Of a stretch of 35,390 nucleotides of DNA, positions 24,219-32,475 are shown piece by piece (within the stretch, counting starts at the first letter, position 1; every line of letters starts with the position of its first letter). The notes below the pieces were generated by a model, which worked only from the letters and a program-made list of their open reading frames with translations, made no database searches and had not been told where the DNA came from. The stretch lies in the NCBI GenBank assembly GCA_001804705.1, contig MHAY01000059.1:1-35390 (forward strand), given 5' to 3'. This DNA comes from Ignavibacteria bacterium RIFOXYC2_FULL_35_21. GTDB lineage: Bacteria > Bacteroidota > Ignavibacteria > Kapaibacteriales > UBA2268. The translations under genes and the position numbers were made by a program.

Positions 24219-25022
24219 CTAATTACTAAGTTTAATTATCTGAAATATTTCAGAATTTATATTCTTATAAATTTTCTCTAAGTTTTTCTTTTTGATAATA
24301 GCAACTTCTTTTGTTTTCTTCTGTATTTTTACATCAACATTTGTTGTGTTAGGATTGTATTGAAATACTAATCTTTGTTGTGTATTTGTATTTTTTGTAT
24401 TATGTACCCATTCACTTATTAAAAGAGAATCGTTTAATAGTTTTGTAATCTCAATTCCATTTTCTTGTAAAACTCCTACGATAACTGAAAATGCTGCTTT
24501 TCTTTTCTTATCAATCGTTGAATTATCCTGCGTCGAACCTCTATCAAAATATACAAGAGGGATTGATTCAAGTTTCGTTGATTGAATATGATTCTCATTG
24601 TCAAGAGTAGCTAAATCATGTTTGTTAATATCATTTGATTTGATTTGTTTTTGATTTCCATGATACGTTACTCTTTGTTTTTCTGTAATAATAATATCCT
24701 TTTTATTCTGTGTACCTGTATAAATCATTACCAAAAAAACTGATACGGCAATTATTAATAAAAGAGGTAAACCAAATTGTGGAGATAATACTTGAAATCT
24801 ACCAATTCTAAAATTATCATAAACATTTCGGGATAATTCTTTTGCTTGAATCCACGACATCGAAAAGATATTCTGCTTTGCACTTTTCTGATGTGTAGTT
24901 TTCAAAATAATATTTGAAATCATTTCCTTTTCATCATCATTTGACAATTCACGCTCAGGGACAGATTTCAAATGACTTTTCAGAAAAGAGTCCAAATTTT
25001 CATTGTTTATATTTCCAGGCAT
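24219..25022 (-). CDS. single-pass membrane anti-sigma factor candidate
   Basis: A 267-residue protein with a predicted single membrane helix at about 84-102 (FGLPLLLIIAVSVFLVMI). The N-terminal 83 residues would be cytoplasmic and helical, as expected of a sigma-binding domain, although the zinc-finger HxxxCxxC motif is absent. The C-terminal 160 residues would be periplasmic and have no family I recognise. The gene starts 14 bases after the sigma factor stop, and AAAGG precedes its ATG. Position and topology, rather than sequence similarity, support the anti-sigma role. The long outer segment is a candidate substrate or sensor for the downstream exported CHAT protease (inference). Confidence 0.65.
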   Translation of the reverse strand: MPGNINNENLDSFLKSHLKSVPERELSNDDEKEMISNIILKTTHQKSAKQNIFSMSWIQAKELSRNVYDNFRIGRFQVLSPQFGLPLLLIIAVSVFLVMIYTGTQNKKDIIITEKQRVTYHGNQKQIKSNDINKHDLATLDNENHIQSTKLESIPLVYFDRGSTQDNSTIDKKRKAAFSVIVGVLQENGIEITKLLNDSLLISEWVHNTKNTNTQQRLVFQYNPNTTNVDVKIQKKTKEVAIIKKKNLEKIYKNINSEIFQIIKLSN

Positions 25023-25036
25023 AATATTTACCTTTA

Positions 25037-25609
25037 TTAATTTGTTACATAATGTTTCAAATATTTTGAAAGTTTCTGCCTTCCTCTGTCAAGCCAGGTT
25101 TTCACCGTACCTTCAGGGATTGATAATTTCACTGCAATCTCACCTACACTCAAATCAGAGTAATAATACAAAAGAATGACATTTTGATAATCTACATCTA
25201 ACCTGCTAATAGCATATCTTATTGAATCACTCTTTTCATTTCTTACATGCATTAGCTCCGGATTATCATTATGGCTTTGACTGTTATCTTCATCACAATC
25301 CAAATCATACTTCCTATCTAACGATTTTTCTTTCCGCTTCCATTGCAATGCCTCATTCTTTGCAATAGTGAAAATCAAATTGTTTACGTTCCCTTTTGCA
25401 GGGTCAAATTTATTACCTGAGTTTATCAATTTTATCCAAGAATTCTGCATAATATCCTTTGCATCATCATAATCATTAACGATTTTATTAATAACCTTGA
25501 ACATCCAGGGTTTTACAAGTCTGAACAACTCTTCAAAGCTTTGTCTGTTCCCGTTATCTCTGAAATCAATAAATAATTGATTTTCAATATTTCTTTTTTC
25601 TATATCCAT
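25037..25609 (-). CDS. ECF (sigma-70 family group 4) sigma factor
   Basis: A 190-residue sigma factor. Region 2 spans about 23-93 (QSFEELFRLVKPWMFKVINK, then YDDAKDIMQNSWIKL). Region 4 spans about 128-184, with the helix-turn-helix LSVGEIAVKLSIPEGTVKTW and the basic end LDRGRQKLSKYL. The linker is acidic. It begins the operon that continues with the anti-sigma candidate and the TPR-CHAT protease. There is no Shine-Dalgarno sequence before the ATG, and a candidate -35 element lies only 20-28 bases upstream, so the transcript may be leaderless or nearly so. It probably controls its own operon and the divergent giant secreted protein (inference). Confidence 0.93.
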   Translation of the reverse strand: MDIEKRNIENQLFIDFRDNGNRQSFEELFRLVKPWMFKVINKIVNDYDDAKDIMQNSWIKLINSGNKFDPAKGNVNNLIFTIAKNEALQWKRKEKSLDRKYDLDCDEDNSQSHNDNPELMHVRNEKSDSIRYAISRLDVDYQNVILLYYYSDLSVGEIAVKLSIPEGTVKTWLDRGRQKLSKYLKHYVTN

Positions 25610-25628
25610 TTATTCAAAAACATGCCAC

Positions 25629-25637
25629 CCGGTTTCA
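25629..25637 (-). promoter_or_regulatory. TGAAACCGG, candidate ECF -35 element facing the sigma operon
   Basis: On the minus strand this reads TGAAACCGG and points at the sigma factor gene. TGAAAC-type -35 elements are common for ECF sigma factors. The start codon is only 20 bases after it, which would place the transcription start at or near the ATG. An exact copy on the other strand at 25726-25734 faces the giant gene. Confidence 0.45.
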
Positions 25638-25725
25638 AATATTTATCGGATAATTATTTAAAAAATAAACTAAGATGTTAAGATTATTAAACTTATGAAA
25701 ATTTTAGTTAAAAAAGAAAAAAAAA

Positions 25726-25734
25726 TGAAACCGG
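25726..25734 (+). promoter_or_regulatory. TGAAACCGG, candidate ECF -35 element facing the giant T9SS cargo gene
   Basis: The plus-strand copy of the 9-mer lies 62-70 bases before the ATG at 25796. An AT-rich -10-like stretch (ATATATAG, about 25750-25757) follows at plausible spacing. Two identical, oppositely oriented copies in a 186-bp divergent region suggest a shared regulator, either the ECF sigma itself or a dimeric repressor bound to an inverted repeat. Confidence 0.5.
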
Positions 25735-25795
25735 AAGGTGAGGGAAAGGATATATAGAGAAGGATAAAAGTAAATTAAAATTAAGGAGTTTTTTT

Positions 25796-28700
25796 ATGAA
25801 AATCAAAATACTATTAATAATACTTTTTCTGTTAACATTTACTACAAATTTAATATGTGGTTTAACAGATGGACTTGTTGCTTACCTTCCTTTCAATGGC
25901 AATGCTAATGATGAGAGTGGTAATGGTAATAATGCAATAAATTATGGTGCAACACTCATTCCTGACAGGTTTGGCAATCCTGATAAAGCATATCGGTTTT
26001 ATGGTGCTCATATGGAAGTACCAAATTCAGCTAGTATCTGCCCACAGAATTATTTAACAATTTCAATTTGGCTGAAACAAGATGATTATCAGGATTTTGA
26101 TTCGCCTTCGGCAATATCAAAAAGATATATCGAATTTAGTATTTGGAATTCGTATAATATAACCGGATATGCAAGAAATTCTACAGAAAAGGCTATTAGT
26201 TATCAACAATCAAATTCTACACAGCAGTATGGAATAGGAACAGTAATTAAAACTAATCAATGGACTCATATAGTAGCTATTTATGATGGTAGTTCAATCA
26301 AATTATATAATAATGGTATATTGAAAGATTCATTACCTTTCACTGGAAGTATAGCATATAACAATAATCCATTATTAATAGCAAAAACATCTCCATTTTA
26401 TCCTGGTGGTTACTGGCGAGGTTCAATTGATGAAATTCGTATTTATAATCGGGCAATAACGGAGTCAGAAATTCAGGAGCTATATCACGACGGTGAAGTA
26501 ACTATCGGAACTCAAACCTGGATGAAAAGAAATCTTGATGTGGCTTATTATCGAAATGGCGACCCAATACCACAGGTAACTGACCCTACTCAATGGGCAA
26601 ACCTTACGACTGGGGCATGGTGCTACTACAATAATGACCCTGCTTTGGGAGCAATATATGGCAAATTATACAATTGGTATGCAGTACACGACCCACGTGG
26701 TTTATCACCTGCTGGTTGGCATGTACCATTAGATAACGAATGGAAAACATTAGAAATGTATTTGGGTATGTCTCAAGCACAAGCAGATATTATAGGATGG
26801 CGAGGAACAAATGAAGGTGGAAAACTTAAAGAAACTGGGACTTCACACTGGAGTAGTCCCAACCTAGGTGCAACTAATGAAACTGGCTTTACGGCATTAG
26901 GTAGTGGCTGTCGAAATGAAGTATCAACATTCTACACTTTCGGAGACCTTGGTTACTGGTGGACTTCATCAGAAAACGGTACATCTTATGCTTGGTCAAG
27001 ATATCTTGCTTCTGGGAACGAAAAAATCCTTAGAACATATCATCTTAAGAATGCCGGATTTCCAGTTCGTTGTGTTAAGGATTCACCATTAAATAATGGT
27101 TTAGTCGCTTATTATCCTTTCAATGGAAATGCTAATGATGAGAGCGGGAATGGAAATCATGGTACCAATTATGGTGCTACAATAACTTCTGATAGATTTG
27201 GAAATACGAATAAAGCATATTATTTTGATGGTAATGCCGAAATTACTGTTCCTCATTCTACATATTTTAATATTGAAACTTGGTCTATATCTGTCTGGTA
27301 TCAAACAACAGCCAGTGATTTGCACCCGTATAGGATAACATCAAAATCAGGGTATTTCCCACAATCCAATTACCTTGCTATTCTCTTTGATCCGGCAAGT
27401 GTTTATGGTTCAGCTTGGAATGGTTCAACAGAGATACAAACAAGAGATAACCAAGCAACAAATGATGGGGATTGGCACCATGTTGTATATATTAGAGATA
27501 ATTCAAGTCATAAATATTATTTATATGTTGATAATATTTTAAAAGAAACTGATGATGATATTTTTGGTAATTTATCTAATACATCAATTTTATATATTGG
27601 AAGTATTTACGGACCTGCAAATCAAAAATGGGTAGGTGAAATAGATGATATAAGAATTTATAACCGTGCATTAACAGAGTCAGAAATTCAGCTTTTGTAT
27701 AATGAAGAAGGTGTACAGACAAGTGTTTCACTACTTACTCCAAACGGAGGAGAACCCTGGCAGGCAAATCTTTTCTATGATATAACATGGGAACAGACAA
27801 ATGTTTCTCAAGTAAATTTGTATTACAGAGAATCAAACACAAGTTCATGGAAGGAAATTGCAAATAATATTGATGCAAGCTTAGGAACTTATAAATGGGA
27901 ACTGCCAAACATCAATACAACAACAGCATCAGTAAAGATCTGTGATGCAGGCAATGAAAGCATTCAGGATATAAGTGATAATGTATTTAAAATCGAAAAG
28001 AAAGCTTATATCAAATTAAAAATAGTTACAAAAGGTAATTCCAATCCTAAACAAGTTGAATTGTTCGTTCCAAACAATCCAAAATTAAGTAATATTAATT
28101 CAAACATAAGTGATGGCTTTGCTGTGTTTGATTATGAAAAAATAAAAGACTTTTTTGATGAAGACGAACATCCTTTATTAGATTTCTACAATCATAATAT
28201 TAAAGAATTATACTTATTGGATGAAAATGATAATTATGTTGGAAAATTATACTTCCACTACCCCGAAAAAGATTATTTAGCAAATAGAGGGAAAGAAGCT
28301 ATAATTATATTACATGATGAAATAGTAAATTATTTATTCCATCCATTGGAGCAAATTAACTTTAAATGGGTGTTTCCTCACAAGTTTCATGGTGATAAGG
28401 AATTTATTAATACCTTGTATCAAACCTCAATGCTCATTCCACCTATGAATGAAAATCATGAATATTTAATATCAAACTCAAGAGCTGATAAAAAACCTGT
28501 TTTATTTGTGCATGGAATAAATGGGAAAGACCATTATTGGGGTGATGATTGGAGTGATAAACAAAAAGGAATAGTTGATCCTAACACTGATAATCTGAAT
28601 AATGATTTTAACTCTGTTATTGATTACAGATATACTTCCTATCCCGCAAGATTTCAATTTTCTTCATTTGAGAATGAAAATAATTTTAATAAATATGATG

Positions 28701-31700
28701 TTTGGGAATACTATTATCCGCCTGACCAATCCTGGATTGAGTCCGGTTATTTGTTAGGACAAGATAATAAACTAATAACTGAAAAATACAACTCACAAAA
28801 AGTTTCAGTTGTCGCTCATAGCATGGGAGGATTAGTTGCAAGAGCTTATATTGAAGGGAAAAGTGAATATTATTTAGGTCTTAACGAACCTCCAAATATT
28901 GGTGTATTTAACAATGATATTGACAAAGTTTTGTTTTTAGCTACCCCACACAATGGTTCTTTTGGAGCAACAAGAGCTTATTATGATATTAATTTTGGCT
29001 CTTTCTTTGCTGATTTCTTTACTGATATAGATCCATATTCTCCTGCTATCCGGGAGCTATCAGTTGGAAGTAATTCATATCTTAAACTTAATTATATTTC
29101 TACTTTTAATTATAATGGAGTAATTTATTATCAAGTATCAGGAGGAACTAAATTTGGATTATTTAAAGATCCTAAAGTAGTTGATATAAACTTACATATA
29201 AATTGTGAACCACCTATTCATGAAAGTGAGAATCATGAAGATGGAGCTGTTTCATTATCATCAAGTAGTCTATTATCATTTGGTATTCCTTTGAGTATCA
29301 AATCAAGTTTTTCACATACACATTTGAATTCACCTGACAATAGATGTTCAGATTTATCAAAATCAGAAAAAGAAATTGTTCCTATGGCAATATCTGATTA
29401 TTTTAAAAATGGAACATTAACAAGCACGAGAGATAAATTTAATGTTAATTTAAATAATACACCAGTCCAAGCTTCAAAGGACAATGTCCAACTTGATATA
29501 GGATTACCAATTGTTGGATTTTGGAATAGAAATAAATCAGAGTATTGGATACCTCCAGAACCAAATAGTAATAGAGTGCGGTTTATTGCTAATAGTTACA
29601 ATACTTCTGACAATGTTTTGAAATTAATAAAACAAAATTTTAGTAATTCAAACTTCTATAACAATAAAGGTTGTTATTTGTATTATTCTAATAACATTTT
29701 TTCAGGGGATTTTTACAAAAATTATTATATTAAAAGAGGAAATCCATATTTGTTTTACGGTTACGAAAAATATAATCAAGATTATAATGAAGGTAAAAAT
29801 ATTTTTAACGTGAAAGCAAATTCACAAGGTGTAGGTTGGCAGTTTAAACCGAATGAATTAAGTATGGATGTTGACTTACATATAACTTTTACAAATTGGG
29901 GATGGGGAGAATTTGAAGGGGAGGATTTCGAGAATCAGGCACTACTTGTTGGAAAAATACGAGACACAAAACTTAATTGTAAATGGACTACGTCAACTTA
30001 TTCTGATTTAATTATTACTGAAGATGAAGCTGCATTATTAAATTGTAATACCGTTGATGAATATAATAAACAAAAAAAACAGACAGTCAATAAAGGGTCT
30101 AAAGATGTAGTTCTCGAAGATAAAGGTCTTGTCTTTGATTTCGATTGTAATACAGATTATTCTGTATTTTATTTGAGGTATCAAGATTCTCTTTTACCAA
30201 ATTTGTCGGTTATAGCGCCCAATAAAGACACGTTGAATATTATGGTTTCCGATACTACAAAGTTTTTATCTCATGTTGATACCGAATCAAAATTTATGTA
30301 TATGGTGGTTGATAACCAACCAGGACAATGGAAAGTCTTAATAAACGGAAAAAATTATCTGCCTGATTCTACTTATGAATTATTTTTACCGGTTTACAAT
30401 TCAACAGTATTAAACTTAGCTTCAGAAACTGATACTTCGAACAAAGTAATCCTACAGGCATTCCTTTCAGATTCAGCAAAGAAGTTATTACCTTCAGAAA
30501 TAAATTCAATATATTATGATGAGGATAATATAGAACAGAGCCTGACTTTCAAAGATGATGGGATAGTACCGGATTCTATTGATGGAGATGGAATCTATTC
30601 AACATTTTTTGAAACCACAACTAAGTTAAGAGATACCATCTATGTTTCTTACACAGCCCATGACGAAGAATGTGATTTCACAAGAAATGAATCAATTGTA
30701 ATTACTAATTATAACATTGCTCTTGTAGAACAGAGTAAATCTCAAATGGTTTGTCACGGTGAAAATGTTATTCTTTTTGTGAATGTAGATGGTTTATCGG
30801 TTGAATACGGATTACCAATTGAGTTCCGATGGCAAAAGGACGGAGTTGACATTCCTAATTCAAACAGTTCTGAATTAGTATTTGATAATATCAATTATGA
30901 CAACTCAGGTATTTATAAATGTATTATAACAAATTCACCTTATAATGATACGATTGTTTCAAGTGATATATTAGTATATGTAAACTCCGAAGCCTCTTTC
31001 CTAAGTGAGCCGAAATCCAAATATGTTAAAATAGGTTCAACTGTTTCATTTGATTTTGACGCACATGTGAATCCGATAGCATATAACAATCCAAATGCTA
31101 TCAAGTGGTATAAAGGTAGTGAGATGTTGAAAGACAGTGGTAGAATATGGGGGACATCAACGAATTATTTAACTATAAAAAATGTACAGCATGAGGACAT
31201 ACGAAATGATTATCATGTAGAATTGTACGACCCATGCAAAATAGCTAACGATACTAATTCTAATTATCTCGTTTCAAATTCATTTGGAATTTATACAAGT
31301 GATATGATTCTTGAACAACCTCAAAATCAAAATATTTGTGATAATAGCTCTGCAACATTTACAATTTCATTACCGCAACCACAAAGTGGTCAGACTTATT
31401 ATTATCAATGGTTCAGAAACAAAGCAAAATTAAATATTGAAAGTAACATTATTGGAGCAAATGATTCAATTCTGATAATTAGTAATTCTACAATTTCAGA
31501 CACTGGGAAATATTATGTAGAGGTTACAGTTCAACCAGAAGATATAATCATACAATCAGATGTAGCTTATCTACAATTTATTACTCCTCCATCAATAATA
31601 GACTTTGAATCTGACAGTAGTTTATTTCTAAAAGACACGAGAATGAATATTGAATGTAATGTTAGTGGCACTGAACCTTTCATTTACAGATGGTTTAAGG

Positions 31701-32392
31701 ATGGGACCTTATTAACAAATCAGACTCAGAAATCATTGAATATTGATTCTGCAAAAATAAATGATGAAGGGAATTATTATTGTATCGTTGAAAATGACTG
31801 TGGTATTGACACTTCAAAAATTATCCATGTTATCATTGCTTATCCTGCAATAATTACAGTTCAGCCTGTTGCAAATGTTGCTTTTCGAGAAGGGAATGAA
31901 TTTCGACTGTCAGTTGAGGCAATTGGAACAAAGCCATTAAATTATCAATGGTACAAAGATTCAGAATACTTACCTGGCTTTACTGATAGCTTATTATTTA
32001 AACCTAATATATTTATTGAGGATGAAGGCAGTTATAATTGTGTTGTAACAAATCTTTATGGTTCGGATACATCAGAGACATCGGAAGTCTCAGTAATAAC
32101 ATCAACAACAGATGGTATGGTTTATAATTTTAAATTATCCGATAATTTTCCAAATCCATTCGATAACTCAACAATAATAAAATTTGAAATACCTCAAGCA
32201 GATAGAGTTGTACTTACTATAAAGGATGTTCTTGGAATTACAATTGTTGAATTAGTAAATAAGCAATTAGATGCAGGTCAACATGAATTTACATTTAAAC
32301 CTGCGGATAATGGCTTGGGCAGTGGTGTTTACTACTATTCATTATCAACATCAAAATATTTGGAAACAAAAAAGATGGTGATAGTGAAATAA
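25796..32392 (+). CDS. giant modular T9SS cargo with lipase-like alpha/beta hydrolase core
   Basis: A 2198-residue secreted protein. Order of parts: signal peptide (1-22); LamG-like domain 1 (about 25-230); FISUMP domain (about 232-430); LamG-like domain 2 (about 432-640, a clear duplicate of the first); a beta-sandwich segment (about 644-735). An alpha/beta hydrolase follows (about 900-1180) with VLFVHGING at His906 and nucleophile Ser1009 in AHSMGG, the Ala-x-Ser-x-Gly variant known from Bacillus lipase A. His near 1174-1176 is a triad candidate. About five immunoglobulin-like domains (1640-2105) and a T9SS type A sorting domain (about 2113-2198) close the protein. It is probably a surface esterase or lipase with carbohydrate- or surface-binding modules. 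AAGGAG precedes the ATG. It is divergent from the sigma/CHAT operon. Confidence 0.9.
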   Translation: MKIKILLIILFLLTFTTNLICGLTDGLVAYLPFNGNANDESGNGNNAINYGATLIPDRFGNPDKAYRFYGAHMEVPNSASICPQNYLTISIWLKQDDYQDFDSPSAISKRYIEFSIWNSYNITGYARNSTEKAISYQQSNSTQQYGIGTVIKTNQWTHIVAIYDGSSIKLYNNGILKDSLPFTGSIAYNNNPLLIAKTSPFYPGGYWRGSIDEIRIYNRAITESEIQELYHDGEVTIGTQTWMKRNLDVAYYRNGDPIPQVTDPTQWANLTTGAWCYYNNDPALGAIYGKLYNWYAVHDPRGLSPAGWHVPLDNEWKTLEMYLGMSQAQADIIGWRGTNEGGKLKETGTSHWSSPNLGATNETGFTALGSGCRNEVSTFYTFGDLGYWWTSSENGTSYAWSRYLASGNEKILRTYHLKNAGFPVRCVKDSPLNNGLVAYYPFNGNANDESGNGNHGTNYGATITSDRFGNTNKAYYFDGNAEITVPHSTYFNIETWSISVWYQTTASDLHPYRITSKSGYFPQSNYLAILFDPASVYGSAWNGSTEIQTRDNQATNDGDWHHVVYIRDNSSHKYYLYVDNILKETDDDIFGNLSNTSILYIGSIYGPANQKWVGEIDDIRIYNRALTESEIQLLYNEEGVQTSVSLLTPNGGEPWQANLFYDITWEQTNVSQVNLYYRESNTSSWKEIANNIDASLGTYKWELPNINTTTASVKICDAGNESIQDISDNVFKIEKKAYIKLKIVTKGNSNPKQVELFVPNNPKLSNINSNISDGFAVFDYEKIKDFFDEDEHPLLDFYNHNIKELYLLDENDNYVGKLYFHYPEKDYLANRGKEAIIILHDEIVNYLFHPLEQINFKWVFPHKFHGDKEFINTLYQTSMLIPPMNENHEYLISNSRADKKPVLFVHGINGKDHYWGDDWSDKQKGIVDPNTDNLNNDFNSVIDYRYTSYPARFQFSSFENENNFNKYDVWEYYYPPDQSWIESGYLLGQDNKLITEKYNSQKVSVVAHSMGGLVARAYIEGKSEYYLGLNEPPNIGVFNNDIDKVLFLATPHNGSFGATRAYYDINFGSFFADFFTDIDPYSPAIRELSVGSNSYLKLNYISTFNYNGVIYYQVSGGTKFGLFKDPKVVDINLHINCEPPIHESENHEDGAVSLSSSSLLSFGIPLSIKSSFSHTHLNSPDNRCSDLSKSEKEIVPMAISDYFKNGTLTSTRDKFNVNLNNTPVQASKDNVQLDIGLPIVGFWNRNKSEYWIPPEPNSNRVRFIANSYNTSDNVLKLIKQNFSNSNFYNNKGCYLYYSNNIFSGDFYKNYYIKRGNPYLFYGYEKYNQDYNEGKNIFNVKANSQGVGWQFKPNELSMDVDLHITFTNWGWGEFEGEDFENQALLVGKIRDTKLNCKWTTSTYSDLIITEDEAALLNCNTVDEYNKQKKQTVNKGSKDVVLEDKGLVFDFDCNTDYSVFYLRYQDSLLPNLSVIAPNKDTLNIMVSDTTKFLSHVDTESKFMYMVVDNQPGQWKVLINGKNYLPDSTYELFLPVYNSTVLNLASETDTSNKVILQAFLSDSAKKLLPSEINSIYYDEDNIEQSLTFKDDGIVPDSIDGDGIYSTFFETTTKLRDTIYVSYTAHDEECDFTRNESIVITNYNIALVEQSKSQMVCHGENVILFVNVDGLSVEYGLPIEFRWQKDGVDIPNSNSSELVFDNINYDNSGIYKCIITNSPYNDTIVSSDILVYVNSEASFLSEPKSKYVKIGSTVSFDFDAHVNPIAYNNPNAIKWYKGSEMLKDSGRIWGTSTNYLTIKNVQHEDIRNDYHVELYDPCKIANDTNSNYLVSNSFGIYTSDMILEQPQNQNICDNSSATFTISLPQPQSGQTYYYQWFRNKAKLNIESNIIGANDSILIISNSTISDTGKYYVEVTVQPEDIIIQSDVAYLQFITPPSIIDFESDSSLFLKDTRMNIECNVSGTEPFIYRWFKDGTLLTNQTQKSLNIDSAKINDEGNYYCIVENDCGIDTSKIIHVIIAYPAIITVQPVANVAFREGNEFRLSVEAIGTKPLNYQWYKDSEYLPGFTDSLLFKPNIFIEDEGSYNCVVTNLYGSDTSETSEVSVITSTTDGMVYNFKLSDNFPNPFDNSTIIKFEIPQADRVVLTIKDVLGITIVELVNKQLDAGQHEFTFKPADNGLGSGVYYYSLSTSKYLETKKMVIVK

Positions 32393-32422
32393 ACATTTTG
32401 AATAAAATTCAAGATATAGAAA

Positions 32423-32475
32423 AGTTGAATTATTGATTTATCATATTATCAATATTTCAACTCTTCTGTTTTTTT
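32423..32475. terminator. bidirectional hairpin between convergent genes
   Basis: AGTTGAATTATTGAT (32423-32437) and ATCAATATTTCAACT (32448-32462) form a 15-bp stem with one mismatch and a 10-base loop. On the plus strand CTTCTG and seven Ts follow. The right arm lies inside the last codons of the convergent lipoprotein gene, so that gene's coding end doubles as terminator. Confidence 0.75.
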
